Source: Glandiceps talaboti (Eukaryota; Hemichordata; Enteropneusta; Spengelidae). From it: a stretch of 64,000 nucleotides of DNA. The notes below the pieces were generated by a model. That model did not search any database. It was not told the origin of the DNA and saw nothing but the letters and a program-made list of their open reading frames with translations. Where the stretch lies: positions 17,201,642 to 17,265,641 of the forward strand of contig NC_135556.1 of the NCBI RefSeq assembly GCF_964340395.1. The letters are read 5' to 3'. Of the stretch, positions 1-14,477 are shown piece after piece (positions within the stretch are counted from its first letter, which is position 1; every line of letters begins with the position of its first letter). A program made the translations under genes and the position numbers.

Positions 1-1640
1 TGGGTTTCGCTTGCATGCAACATGACTAATTTGCATAAGTACTGATTACTTCCAACAATGTCTCTCAGAATCTCGTTAACTATCTTTGTCCTACACATAT
101 GTTGGCTGTCACTACTGACTAATTTGCGTAATCAATGGTAACGATTTGATGCATCATCAAACTATGTTTAGTAATTGATCAGACTTAGTAGAGATATTCA
201 AAATATGATCAGACATATATGTTCACATATGATCAATGTTGCTTGCCTATAACATTACAAATTTGCATAATGAACGATTTTCAGCCATTAGTTCATTTGT
301 ACAAAAATGCTTGTATAATAATTAGTTTCGAGTTCATTCAAAAGGTGACACTCAATACACTGTCAGTCCTTCATGCTTGAATGACCTGGCAATTTCCTAC
401 CTTGGCAATATACATGCAGGCACAGTAAACAAATGACAGGAACCCGGTTTAGATCTAGTTTTATCAAGCAGACTAATCATTCAAATTTTGCGAGATATAT
501 TTGTAGATTAGGATAAAATAGGTTTCATAAGGAAATTTCCATGTTTAATGAAGCGTGGATGTTTATCAAGCTTCAATCCTGGATCAATCTTAAAAAAGAC
601 AATAGCATCAAGTAGCATCGTCGTAATCAACCTTATTTGAAAAAAGAGACGTGTCCCTACTCTAAGTCGTGTTTCTATAGGTAAGAGTATTTTGAATCAA
701 ATTCAGTGCATATTGATATGATTTACCCCTTGGATTTTACCATAAATCTCCTAGGCGGGCGACGAATTCGACAAAAGCTGACAGAAAATAAGAACTTATT
801 CAAATAATACCTAAGGTTTTTTATTTCTTTATTTCCCATCGTCGAGTTTTCATGTTTCAAATGCAATCTTTATTATTTTCCACCCCATTTAATACTTCTA
901 GTGTATGAGATTTAGAATTGAAAGTTACCAGTCGTATCTGGTACCGATCGTGCATGATGGAACTTACATCCCTAGAATAAAGTAAAGTGTTTTTAATATT
1001 ACTACCCCGTTTTATAAAAATGCACACTCTGTTTGTTACAACTCCTCGGGTGAGTTTAATATTAAACCATTATCATAGAAATTTGTCTACCTTTCTTCTT
1101 TTCATATACGAATTTCATTCCTTCTTAGATGTTAAAAATCGCAATTTGGAACCAAGCCTACAGCTCTGTATTTGCCAAAGAATGGAGCTTAAAAATTAGG
1201 AATTATCTAGAACATTATGCTTACAGTTGCCCCGACTTAATCGTGTTAATCTTGCGATGGATAGGTATAATCTTTATCGGCACGGACAATCGTCGTTTCT
1301 CAAGTGACTCTAATTGGTCTTGATTAATACTCTGAAGGTGGGTGGGGGAAACTAAATGCGCCGGTTTTAAGAGATCTTGAAGACGATTATGAGCCAGGCA
1401 CTCTTAAATGAAGCGAAGAAATCTCTGCTTGTGGCCATAGAATCCGAGGAACAAGTCGGTCGTATTTCCCTTCGATCGACAGAGACATGCGTATCGTAAA
1501 CCCAGTGAATTATCGATTGCTAGGATGTTGTGCATTATTTAAAATGATCTATCCATTGGAAATGTAGACGTTAGAATATTATGTGTATAATCGGGATTTT
1601 CTTCTCTTGTTACCATGACAACTAAGACAACTACGTAGCG
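1..1640. other. AT-rich intergenic DNA, no gene seen
   Basis: No credible coding exon is visible on either strand. The short open frames here have no recognisable domain and no splice context. The stretch is mostly unique AT-rich sequence. Confidence 0.6.
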
Positions 1641-1646
1641 TATATG

Positions 1647-1665
1647 ACGTATGTATGTATGTATG

Positions 1666-1697
<32 letters not shown>

Positions 1698-1742
1698 TGT
1701 ATGTATGTATGTATGTCTCTCTTCTCTCTGTGTGGGTGTCTT

Positions 1743-1830
<88 letters not shown>

Positions 1831-1835
1831 TCTCA
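1647..1835. repeat. Compound microsatellite (ATGT)n-(CTGT)n-(CT)n
   Basis: Three abutting simple repeats: ATGT units at about 1647-1715, CTGT units at about 1744-1783 and CT units to about 1830. The open frames that run through it on both strands are artefacts of the repeat, since every frame of a tetranucleotide repeat without a stop stays open. Confidence 0.95.
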
Positions 1836-2495
1836 GGGTTGCAGAAACAAAAGTACTTATATACAATTGTATGATAATGACATTGAAATATCTATATTTG
1901 GTGGCAAATATAAACCTGAATAGTGATATTATTGACAGGGTAAATTATTGAATTATTAGCTCTTGGCCCTCTCTTTGTTATACTCTTCATTGTACTCATT
2001 GATTCTCAAGACTGGAATGAAAGATTGTGTCAACAACCAATTCAACCTCACAGTTCATATGTATTGGTCTGAACGTTCGAAAACTCATGAATAATTCATG
2101 ATATAAAATGCTTAGAGCACAACACGTGCGTCTCATAATTAAGCTTACTTGCTCAAATGCCGAAACTCCCTACCCGGTTTTTCTCTCAATTCAAAGATAA
2201 GCTTGTATTGCGGATATCTCCTTTACCACGAAACCATGGGAATATGTAATAAAATAACTCCCTAGAGTAAATAAGGATGAAGTGATATTTCAGCAGATAC
2301 ATTCACAAAGGAACGACAAGTAGGCATGTATGCAAATGAAATCTCAGTCCAAGGCAATACAAGGAAGACAGATTTGTTTGTTATCTGATGAGGACCATGT
2401 TGGAAATACTAGCAGTCTGAACTCGTCGTCTTCATGGCCCATACAATATCCTTAAGTTCTATGCAATATAGAGACACAACGAACACACAATATAG
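1836..2495. other. Intergenic, nothing recognised
   Basis: Unique AT-rich sequence between two microsatellites. I see no gene, RNA or transposon end. Confidence 0.5.
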
Positions 2496-2499
2496 AGAC

Positions 2500-2503
2500 A
2501 ACG

Positions 2504-2554
<51 letters not shown>

Positions 2555-2812
2555 ACAGACAGACAGACACATACGTACGTACATACATACATACATGCAT
2601 ACATACATACATACATACATACATACATACATACATACATACATACATACATACACACACACACATACACACACACATACATACATACATACATACATAC
2701 ATACATACATACATACATACATACATACATACACACACACACATACACACACACACACACACATACATACATACATACATACATACATACATACATACAT
2801 ACATACATACAT
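2500..2812. repeat. Compound microsatellite (AC)n and (ATAC)n
   Basis: An AC run at about 2503-2552, a short ACAG stretch, then alternating ATAC and AC blocks to 2812. Long purine-pyrimidine alternation of this kind can adopt Z-DNA. All long open frames here are repeat artefacts. Confidence 0.95.
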
Positions 2813-3179
2813 CCTTTCATTTATAACTGTTCTTGCTAAAATAGACAAACTACATTCACTAACGTTATGAAATGTACATTTAATCACCATGTGTGCAAAG
2901 TAATAACAGAAGGTATTATCATTTGGTACTATTTTAATAACCTAGCATCGATCATTGTATGACGTCATCACATAGTTATGACGATGCTACTTGACAAGTA
3001 TTCATTTAAAACTTGTTTGTCCTTTTTGTTAGCATGACGTGCTGTCTTCTGAATAATAACAATATTAATATTATAAATTACATTGATATGTGCCTACGGA
3101 TTGTAATTACATGTCACAGACCTATACGACATTACTCTACCCACTACCCTCTCTACTCTATTAAAGTACTGTATACATC
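2813..3179. other. Intergenic, nothing recognised
   Basis: AT-rich sequence with no supported feature. Confidence 0.5.
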
Positions 3180-3270
3180 GAGGTCAACGTTGTATCAAAG
3201 TCAAACAACGTTGTATCAAGGTCAAACAAAGTTGTATCAATGCAAGGTCAAACAACGTTGTATCAAAGTA
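3178..3270. repeat. Short tandem repeat, unit about 24 bp
   Basis: Four imperfect copies of a unit containing CAACGTTGTATCAA, with AACGTT being itself palindromic. The copies differ by single substitutions and a short insertion. Confidence 0.75.
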
Positions 3271-4250
3271 AAAAAACTATTTTTTTCAAGGATTGGTGCA
3301 GGTGTACATCACAAGGTAGTAATAAATAGTTGTTGTGATATGACGTCAGAGATTATAATACTGCTATTGACGTGTTGGCATAACCAATAACAGATTGGGA
3401 CTGAAACCCTGGCTTTTAAAGCAAACCTTAGATTCGCCTTAATTGTAACTGCATCTTAACATTTGACTTCTTAGAGCAATACTTCAAGACGTGCTGTTAT
3501 ATCAAAATACATTTGCCTCCTTTGTATTATGTGTCTATATATCTTTTACAATGTCCTGATTTTCGACACTGCCTTTAATATTATATGTGCCGTCAAAATT
3601 AAGGAATGCCCCAAGGGTGAGATAGCGGGCACGTCTGTAATACCTATGCCGCCAAGGAATGCCCTAAGTAAAGTGGACACATCGCTAATACCCATTTTCG
3701 TTCACATCAATTATTTACCCAACTAATCAAAGGCAAGTCCATCAACTGATATTAAAGTTGTTGCAATCATAGTGGAGGGGCTATATTGCAATAGATGAAA
3801 AGTCATGGTCAATGCTTTATTGTGTCACTGTCTCGTATCTTGCCATTATGATCGTTTTATTATTAAATGAAAATGTCAGTCAGACTTGTAAACATGACAC
3901 TGGATTCCAACATCAACTGTCAAGTCATCAAATAAAAAAAAAAACACCTAATGCGATAGTTTTAATGAAGTAAAACATAAATTAAATATACTCTGACCTA
4001 TTAGTAAGAAAACATGTATTTATAGGTAGCATAGATCAAGATTCTTTCTTTATTGATAGACTTTGTTTGGTGTAATTTGATATTAAAGTGTGTTGTTTTT
4101 TTACTTTTATGTACTACCTTCATTCAAAATTTCAATCATGTATGGTGATGGAAATGTTTAATATATTACCAAACAAACGGTGTAATTTACTTTACTTTTC
4201 ATATACACATACAAAGGGACCATTTTATCTGTTCATTATTTCTCTAAGAA
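3271..4250. other. Intergenic, nothing recognised
   Basis: AT-rich sequence without a supported gene or element. Confidence 0.5.
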
Positions 4251-4252
4251 CA

Positions 4253-4340
4253 TTAAAGGGGAACTCCACGCCATGAGACATTTTCATAAAGTATGCATGA
4301 GTCCTGGAGAGGCATACAGGCCATACTCTTCGTCATGTAA
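4253..4340 (+). mobile_element. Fragment of AAGGGGAAC-type MITE
   Basis: Begins with AAGGGGAACTCCACGCCATG preceded by TA, matching the left end of the elements at 27077 and 51773. Only the first few tens of bases are recognisable. A large GA microsatellite follows soon after, so the right end cannot be placed. Confidence 0.5.
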
Positions 4341-4383
4341 ATTAGTAATTTTATTCACCATTTTCTGTGCTTTTGTTTTTCAG

Positions 4384-4672
<289 letters not shown>

Positions 4673-7600
4673 GATTTCTTTAATAAAGGAAATAAATGGC
4701 AACAACCTCGCAGTGAAGCGGTTATGCTTTGAAACTGAAAGTGTGTGAAACCTATATCGACATTTTACAAATATATTATGTTAAACGTATCAAAAATTAA
4801 TGGGATTTGTAGCATCTATTACGTAGTTACATGAAAAACAACGTAAAAGGATTCTTAGTTACAAATGGAATGACATGTTGTGTTTTGACTGACATCAACG
4901 TAGGCAATATAAATATTGATCCATCGTCAAGTAATATCGCTGTCGATATTAAAACTAAAAGTTTCATCACGACATTTACGTGATTGTAATAAAAAATAAT
5001 CATTCCCATACCAAACTGTTTGCTCTCATACTATTTGATATGGTCGATAATGTTTATCAGGCTTTCTGTAGTTTCCTTAGCGTCAGCGTTACATTCATAG
5101 CTATCTATATATATATATATATATATATGCTGTGAATGTCAATTATGAATTATTAAAAACCTGTTACGCTTATATGTTAAACGTTAAATGTCGCAAGCAA
5201 TTTTGTAAATGAACAGACGATAATTGCTTACACATTGTGTACGTTCTTTTGATATTACAGTACGCTACGTAATTGAAGTTGCAAAGTGCTGTACATTACC
5301 GAAGGACAAAGGCTTTATAATTACACCATGATACTAATTATGCATTGGGTATTAACGCCTGTCATGTTTTCAACATAGCCTATACTCTACTAACATCCCT
5401 AACCCTAAATTGTTACTCATATCAGGGGCTTCTTCCTTTTGTTTCAGTTCGATAACATATGAACAACAACAAAAGACAAACAGACAGTAAACACAACCTG
5501 TACAATGGGGCTAGGTGTTCTGTATTAAAACAAAAACGTTATGGGAGACGTCAAAAATATCATGCTGCCTAAATGAAACTCTACAGTCACTCTGGTTTGG
5601 TAGTACATATTCAGCATAGCAACACTTCATTGATGATTTTCAAGGAGGTAATATGTTGTTTGCGGTTATTCCTAAGCCTATTCCTAATGCCAAAGTTTCA
5701 AAGAGCGAATATCTTCGACAGCAACTGTACTGAGTACGTATTTATACATTCACTAATTAAAGGTGGGGAGGGCCGGGTAATTAGGAGGGAGTTAGGTTTT
5801 ACAATTCGGTTCTCGGTGGAGGGTCTAGAAATGAAATTAGGTGAGGGTCACTTTTTACTTTGACTCATTGTGTTATCTAGGTTGGCATTTTTTGTGATTT
5901 CGCATCCCACCGCTGCCACCGTTGTACTGTAATACCAGAACATATACCAGTTATTTGCTAGTTTTGCTGTGGGGAGAGGAGGGAGTCTCACAGGAATGAA
6001 GAGGGAAACAGTGTTGTGAGATATTGGAAGTGTGGATGTTGACCTCGGTTCAGACAATGTCGGTGGGCGCCCATATAGTCTTTGGGAGTTCAGACCTTCA
6101 GCTCTGCCAATTAAATCCAAACACAGATGGTAATACAATGTGGTGGCAGCGGTGGATCAAATTTTTTCAATTGACTCAAGAAAATTGAGTGAGAGCCACT
6201 TTTTTTAGAAAAACGGATTGCGGGGCAGAGACCGGGCTTGATTTTCCCCAGCCCGCCCCTTGTAAGTACTGAAGGCACCAACCTTTTGTCAATATGTTTA
6301 TTTATTAATCGTCACTGTCATTGCAGTAAAAATCCAATTATCCTTTATGGTTTTAATGGAGTACTAACTGAAAGATGTTGTATAAATATCACATTTTACC
6401 GTCTATCTATTATATCAGCATGAGCAAATAAAACATTTGTGTTTTGTCTTACTCATACAGTCTATTCCAATCTAAGTTCACATTACAATGTAAATGCACG
6501 TCATCAGATTATGGTCCACAGGAAATTGTGTATATATTCAGCGCAGATTAAAAGAAAAGTAATCTCGACTACGGAAACTTGTAAAAATGATTATTTTACA
6601 ACCAAAATAAAGTACTCGAATACTTATAAGGTACCAATAAGATTGGTAACCAGTTATTGAAACCAGTAAAAGTTACAACTGCTACATTTTTTTCGCTTTA
6701 CTATGTTCATTGTTACAAAGTCTGGGTTTACTGTTGTACGAAAATCGAAGAAAGAAACATCCAGGCATGAATTGAATAGACTCTTCTTTACCCCCTCAAA
6801 TAATCAAAATTGTTGACGGCAAAACCTTTTGATGACAACTGAAAGAAACGAGCGCTTCATCCTGTTTATGCATGAATAGTCCAACGCACTAAATAAATAA
6901 ATAAAACTGAAAAAAATACATGTTTAGTAGAGTGACAATAACGGTTTGTTGTCTCATATCTAGTAAGTCAACAAGCAAATAAATATTTGATGGCTCATTA
7001 ATATCTATCTATACGTGCACACTACTATAATAATGCCACTTTAGACCCTGGAGTCTAATTATCGTGGTACGTGGTGCTTGTCTCAGGTGTGCTAAGGTCG
7101 TGTCAAAGGTCATTTGTCAAAGATGTCGACTCTTATAACTTTCACTGTAGAGCAATAAGACGATTTATTATTCACTGCCAAAAGCACAGTCCTATGATAA
7201 CAGAGACGCTTTCCGGCGTAACCTAAAAACTCGACAAACGTGATATGGAACCGAATGGATGTATTCGCTTTTCTCCCCGAAAACAGACTAGACAGATATA
7301 ACTTGATAACCGAAATCTCATTCGATTAATAATTACTTTAGCGCTATCTTTTCATATCAAATTTCGTATATTTTATCAATGTATTAATCGATCACAAATG
7401 TGACCAGTATTCGTTCTTCATTTCCTAAACTATACGAAAACTACAATCTGTTGTTCCTGCCAGTTAATTTCATCTCATTCTCGCCATTTTAAAAGTGATT
7501 TCGCAGTGCTGTCTAAAATATGATTTCGCAGTGCTGTCTAATAGAGAACGGAGCGGTAACCTCGGTCTTACAGGAGAAATCAGCTTCTTTCATTGTTTTC

Positions 7601-7700
7601 TAATTTTAAATTCTATACATCACCGAAGCAAGGTTCGGTTATGTAGAGTTTTGTTTCTGTACTGTAGAGTCATTCCACGATTCTACATCATCTAAAATTG
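4673..7700. other. Intergenic, no gene seen
   Basis: No coding exon is supported. It contains a short (AT)n run at about 5106-5128 and a lone CCCTAACCCTAAA at about 5397, which is too short to be an interstitial telomere. The rest looks unique. Confidence 0.5.
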
Positions 7701-7703
7701 CTG

Positions 7704-7790
7704 AGGGCTATTGCGTCATGGGAGTCAGCAGAAATAATATATTCATGATTGCACAATGAATATTCATGCTTGAATTAAGCACACGATTGG
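7704..7790. mobile_element. Fragment of a dispersed repeat also present at 51.94-52.0 kb
   Basis: ATGGGAGTCAGCAGAAATAA and the following bases to about 7778 recur almost unchanged at about 51947-51995, inside an AAGGGGAAC-type element in ATRX intron 8. Here only the internal portion is clear and no terminal repeat was found. Confidence 0.55.
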
Positions 7791-8795
7791 TGGAGGGGGC
7801 TATGACTGAAGGGAATAAGCACTCAGGAGTCGGTGTTTCGAAGTCCCCGATGAAGCATACGATTCCTGCTCGAACCTTGTTAGCCTTTTTGGTACTCATG
7901 TATTGCAAATAATATCCTAGTGTTGAAATTCACAGAATTTAATTACTTCCCGACTTACAAGCAATTCATATTAATCGGCTTAAATGAGAAACTGTAATCT
8001 TGTAGCTTTGCCTTTGGACATCTATAATACACACTGCGTTGATATTATATATTAGCAACAGAACAGTCTAGCAGCGAGCAGAAAGAGATACAACCTATAT
8101 ACATTTTTTTAAAATTAGATTAACAAAAAGTGAATAAAAGCTAAACAGGATACATTTAGTGGCAAATGAAAGTCACGTGACATGTTTGCGTAAATTTACA
8201 GAGAATGTCATATCCATACTAAAAATTCATATACGTATAAAGATATGTTAAATCAGTATTCATATATAAGCTTTACTTTACCAATCAAGGCAAGTCGTAG
8301 AAAGAATGATGAATATAAGACATAATATGATATCCTGAGAAAAATGACTGATTTAGTAATAATTTGGTGAAGTTAATGCAAGGCGGGGATGATATCAAAC
8401 AGATAAGAGTTAAACATGACATTTGATTTTGACCATTGGAGAATATAAAGCTGCTATTTTATCATTGTCTTTTTGTTCAAATAAACTTTGACGTGGATCA
8501 AAAGAGACTGTCAATCATGTACCAGATGGTAGTCTTGGAGATAATGGTAAAGTGACGCCAAAATGGTTGCCAGGTTGCTATATCCTTATGTGTAATTCAT
8601 AACGTAGATCTTAGGGGTTGTTACGAGTCATGTGTAGTGGATAAAGATAATCTGACAAACCAGGGTAAGAGAGAAAATGACTGTAGGTTTTGTGGCGATA
8701 CAAGACAACACCTTTGATCACTTACATTGTAAATATCATGTGTTTTACAATTACACTCTAATTCCGACATTGTCGTTGAACCTTTCTTTAGAGCC
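7791..8795. other. Intergenic, nothing recognised
   Basis: AT-rich sequence without a supported feature. Confidence 0.5.
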
Positions 8796-8796
8796 T

Positions 8797-8935
8797 ATTG
8801 TTTCATCTTATTGCCTATTGTTTCATCTTATTGCCTATTGTTTCATCTTATTGCCTATTGTTTCATCTTATTGCCTATTGTTTCATCTTATTGTCTATTG
8901 TTTCATCTTATTGTCTATCTTATTGTCTATCTGAA
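8797..8935. repeat. 20-bp minisatellite
   Basis: About seven head-to-tail copies of GCCTATTGTTTCATCTTATT. The last ones carry a GCC to GTC change and the array ends in a shortened unit. The open frame across it is a repeat artefact. Confidence 0.9.
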
Positions 8936-9332
8936 TCTAACCAAATCAATGTGAATAAGAACTAAAGTGATGTAATACTATGGTTGGTGGCTGGGCAGTT
9001 GCATGTTTTTTGTTATCAGAATGCCATTACCTTTGGTACTGAAGGATCACGATAATGATAAAAGCACTTTACTTTCATAGGATACGTAGTGAGTGCAGTT
9101 TTCCTCTCATCTCAGTACCTAGTCGCGTTGTAATCATTCATTGTACAACCCGCGAAAAAAACACCTGTGCGTTTGCCTTAATGTAGTGAGTCAAAAGACA
9201 AAAGACAAGGGCAAAATGACAATACAACTGATACAAAAAGAATAGCAAATACCTCTGATATAGGTTCAAGCAATGCTTTTATAAGGTTGTTTACTAGTAT
9301 CACTCTGTGGACGTAATAGTGAAACAGTAACA

Positions 9333-9362
9333 GTTGCACGTTATAACAGTTGTTATAACGTG
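9333..9362. repeat. Perfect 30-bp palindrome
   Basis: TGCACGTTATAACA followed by a 2-bp spacer and its exact reverse complement TGTTATAACGTGCA. It could be a dimer-protein site or a remnant of an inverted-repeat insertion. Function unknown. Confidence 0.7.
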
Positions 9363-9501
9363 CAGTGTTCTATCAGTAAACAGAGTCATGCTATATCTTG
9401 GCCCATGTTGTGTTTATGCTTTGATAAGTTACCAACACTAATTACATACATTGTATGTCCTTGCATATCCGCATGAACCTTGCCTCATTCCTGCTTATCA
9501 C

Positions 9502-9560
9502 AAACAAACAAACAAACAAACAAACAAACAAATAAACAAACAAAAAACCCAAACAAACAC
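9502..9560. repeat. (CAAA)n microsatellite
   Basis: About ten CAAA units with one TAAA variant and a slightly degenerate 3' edge. Confidence 0.9.
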
Positions 9561-10625
9561 ATTAGTATGTTTTTCGTGATTTGTATTACATATACTTCCA
9601 TTTTGTACTGGACATTTATATTTACAATTTCTTTTTAAAAAATCCGTATTGGTTTCGTACACAATGAAGTCTACAAAGTATATGATTTATGCAAGAAAAG
9701 AAAATTAAACTGCGTATCACCATGATTGACTTTCTAGTAACGGAAACACTTTACATTTGTACAGAATACAGTTCTATTCTGTAATATAGCAAGCACAGTA
9801 GGCCTATAGAAGGAATACATTGACCATATACTAGATAATATCCTTGAATAGAAATAGCTTTTCATTAAGTATTATATAACGAAAATGCCCAAATTTCTAA
9901 ATTTCTAAATCAGAATACCCAGTATTCTCAATAATTACTAGTATAGATAATGACAATTCAACACACTCGTATTGCTATTAAACCCATATCTTCTTGACAC
10001 ACCCGTGATTCAATAAAGAATTCATGATAAGCTTCATATTGCGAGGGGAAATATTAATTATGCATGTAAGAGGTTAAGACTTTCTTCATGCTGTATATTG
10101 AAACGAGTAATATCGAGTTACTATCTTTATTTCGCACTTTGTAACAAATATTTAATGATAGAGCATTCAGACCGATTATCTCCAACGTGTGTAATTATCA
10201 TTTAATGAATCTTGAAATGGGACCTAGTACCTAGTAATCTCAAAAAAAAAATGTGAGCTAGAAAGACGTTTCTCATTGGAGTTGATTCATCCTATTAAAC
10301 GCAACTCCATGTTCAAAATTTAAGTTCTTATTATCATTTGAAGAACGATATTGTGTTGCCGCGAACTGTAGGGTGACATTGTTTTATGAATGAGTGTTCT
10401 TAATTTCACTTCGTCGGGGGAAAATTGATTTTTTTTAGCCGTGCTATCTCAGATCACTATAAGTGGTAGTCTGAGCCGCTATATGCACTAATGAACACTT
10501 TCAATTTAGACTTATTGAGAAAGTGACAGCATGTGTGAAATTGTTTATTTATTCGTTTACGTGGTATTATCCAGGAAATGAAACCATGATTTCAATTGGT
10601 TTTCAAATTGATGAAAATGTTTCAC
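9561..10625. other. Intergenic, nothing recognised
   Basis: AT-rich sequence without a supported feature. Confidence 0.5.
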
Positions 10626-10628
10626 ATG

Positions 10629-11011
<383 letters not shown>

Positions 11012-14000
11012 ATATTGGATAGATAATGACTTAGAACACTTGTGACACTAGTAAACATGTGCAGATGTTTTTGATGATGTTCGAAATTATGTTAGTCATC
11101 TGATATGAGATTAATTTGTCGATACTGTCACTGACTGTTTTCTTAGTATGTTTGAAAACATTCGATGGTCACCATGACTACTAACAATTGCCAGAGTGGC
11201 TATTCTATAATAATAACACACAGCAAGTATATATGTTCAATTTCTCGCTCTCCGATAGAGATAGATATGCTGCTAAAATATTTGAAATTAAACAATCATT
11301 TTCAAAAAAAGGAAATTGCAAGAGAAAAGGGTGCATAACATGTATTCAATTAGTTTGTGTTGATGAGTCGTTTTATTGCACATATACGATAAGGCAATAA
11401 TTTCATTTCGTTAGGGACAATTAATTTTCTAGCCGCTATGCACTAAAAACCACTTCATATAGAGTATTGAAGAAGTGAGATCACGTTAATTTAATGGATG
11501 TTTACATGGTAGATGCAATTATCGAGGAAATAAAGCATCTTAATTTGTTTTAACATTTGTAATTACATTAATTATTAAGCCATTATTAAAGTTTAATAGC
11601 TACATTGAGAAAATATGTGACATTGTACAATGGAAATTAAACTATAGAAACGAAATATACAAGCGTCGAAAACGAGCTTTCAGTTAATAAAGATAAACAC
11701 AAACTTGTGTCTACTCAAACTTTGTGTAGTTCACCCCGTAATAGCACTAGGCTTTATCTACATATGGACATGTATATACTTATTTCCACCTACATGATGT
11801 GTGCATGCCATATATGATATGGTGTTTATGGTTTGCTACACTGTTCTCTGTGGTTTGCTACACTGTTCTCCGTGACTTATGCATGCTAAAAAAGAAATCG
11901 CTTCAAGATGCTTCAGGTACAGTCAACGAAGATCTTCTTGCAAAAAGCTGGCAATTTTTCAGTGGTAGGCAATTGTTTTCGATCGGTAGCGGGAGGGGAG
12001 AAAACAAATAATTGCGGGGGAGGGGGAGTCCTGATTTTGATGCAATGGGGGGGGGGGGTATGGAACTATTGGGGGAGGGCACACATTACATTGTGTACGT
12101 CTAAATGATTCGTTGGCATAGTGAACGTTTCAAACGGAAAAGCTGGTCCCATGTGAAATGCTATATAATAGGTGTTCTGACTGGACTAAGTATTTTTTCT
12201 ATATCTCTGGGTCTTTTCACACTACCAGGTTTTTAATTGCATACATTTTAAAAATCCAAAATTAGGCTTATTTAATATTTCAAATTATTACACTCAATCG
12301 GAAATTGACATTTTATAAAATCACACACATGTATCACACCTACATTTCCGGAGGTAATTATGACATGATTATATATATATATATATATATATGTAGATTT
12401 AATAATTATGATTCCAATGGTTTCAACATAATTTAAGTAGCTATTACAAATCAATACTATAGATTTATTTTGCACAAAGCTCATTCCAAAGCACAGAATG
12501 ATCGAATTTGTCACTTAAAGTGGACTTATTTTCTTGCAGATCCCAATCTTTATAGTTAAGTTTTTGATTTTAGTCAGCGTACGCAACTGTAAGATGTTCA
12601 TGTGTCATTTTTCCAGAAGTTACAATTGTCGACATTACTTTTACAAAGTGTACTTATGACACAAATATAATTAAAAGAAGGGTGTATAATAAACTGAAAG
12701 AAGTTGTTTCGTGCTTGCATCGATCGGAAGTTAACATTATCGAGGAGAGTTCAATCACCCTTCTTTGGAGAGCGGTAACATGGCAACCGATCACCTTATT
12801 CCCATGCTCGCAGACCAGAGCTGTTATTTCTTCCGCGATACTGCGAAATAAAGCGGTGCGTCTAAGCTTAAACGATGCCGTAAAAGAGGCTGTGGTTTAC
12901 GACGATGCCTTATTTCATGAAGACTCATAACTTCTATTGATCGGATCTGCAAACGTATTATAAATCACAAAGGGACTTTCAGAGAATGATGTTCTGGTGA
13001 TAAACAGACAAGGTAAAAGTACTCCCACAGAAAAAAATTGGTTTCACAGCCTAAATTTCTTCGAAATATTTGTTCAATGATATCTGATGTAGTTGGCACG
13101 TGAGTCTTGCGATCTTGCAAGTCATCATCTCTATGTCGAGTATCCATTACTGTAATAAAAACTAATCAATAACGTATAACTCTAAATAGTATTGATTTTA
13201 AGACATGTTTTGACGCTTTTGTCCCTTTAAAGAATGCTATGTTAAACGTTGTTATTTTGCTCATACACTATATTGCTGTAATCAGTTTACTTTATCGATC
13301 GTTTTTTTTTGAATTCGGAATGACTTTAGACTTTTACAATGTATATGTAACTAGTAACAGTGGTATCTTTAAGGATTATTTAATAACGACTGAACTTACG
13401 ATATCGTCTTACGTTTCATAAATTGTACATCAATTTTATATGTGACCTTCATTTATACCAAGTGTTGAATTCATTACATATATCACTACTAAATCATAAT
13501 TGACAGGAACTCCTTATTAAATTTCGTGAACCTCGAGCTCACTCCAAAAAACAACACCTAAATAAAAAAACATGGATGAGCAAAAAACATCTACTCGTCT
13601 CCGTCGACAACCGTTAAATTATACATGCTACAAATCATGCTTACATCGAAATCGAGAAGAAAATGTGGTATTCCCATTTTTATTACTTTAAATAACAAAC
13701 TGTACTTTTTTTACACAAATTTCTTTATAGCGATTACTCAAACAAAATACACATGCGCAAACCCCAAATGGGTGAGCCGATGTTAAAATACACACGTTTA
13801 CGTTCACGAAAAGAATTTTTTTTAAATTACAAACCGGTGCAACTTTTGCTCAGAAGTAAAGTTAAAATTTAAGAAATACAGAATATCTTTGGAAGTTGCA
13901 TTTTTTTTGGCACTGTGAAATGTTTTATGACATTAGCTATATTGAAGGCATTCGTTGGATTTTGATAAAAAATAAAATAAAATTGTATAACTTGCATACA

Positions 14001-14477
14001 ATACCTAAAAGAGAATATGCATCATTTTGAAAATAAATTCAAGTTCAAACGAAATCAATTTATAGTTATCTCTTACATTACATTCACACAACTTACAAAG
14101 GCAGATGTTAAATACTACAACATTTTGCTTATCTTATCATAAATTTTTCAATAGTTTGGTATCATCAGTATTTGGTTTTCAGTATTTGGTTTTACGAACG
14201 AGTAAATCAACATTACCGTGACATGCACTGACAGCCTGAGTAATAGTGAGTTTGCAGTCTTGTCAAAATATACCATATTATTTCAGAAATGACATGACAT
14301 CGTCCAAATATTGACAAATTCAAATGCTCTATTGACGCATTATAGGACAGTGCACTCGAAAATTGAACAGATTGCCTCCGATTTACTCTGTCAACATATT
14401 GACACATCGACTAGCTTTGATTTCTCCTCGTTAATTGTCCATCATATCATATATCACGGTGTTATTGTCAGCGTGCT
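11012..14477. other. Gene-poor stretch that probably includes the GPCR 3' UTR
   Basis: No coding exon is supported. Seen here: a 24-bp direct duplication around 11828-11873 (TTTGCTACACTGTTCTC twice), G-rich patches at about 12015-12060, an (AT)n run at about 12369-12392, and an RFX X-box-like GGTAACATGGCAACC at about 12775. The part nearest 14478 is expected to be 3' untranslated sequence of the minus-strand receptor, but no polyadenylation site could be fixed. Confidence 0.45.

Noticed and set aside
1579-1951. Overlapping open frames on both strands of about 76-98 codons
   Set aside because: They are translations of ATGT, CTGT and CT simple repeats, open in every frame because the unit lacks a stop.
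2409-2890. Several 90-143-codon frames on both strands
   Set aside because: Translations of CA and CATA repeats; composition is only a handful of residues.
5395-5410. Interstitial telomere repeat CCCTAACCCTAAA
   Set aside because: Two units only; expected by chance in AT-rich DNA.
12682-12930. 82-codon open frame of balanced composition
   Set aside because: No recognisable domain, start context or splice partner. Kept as unexplained sequence.
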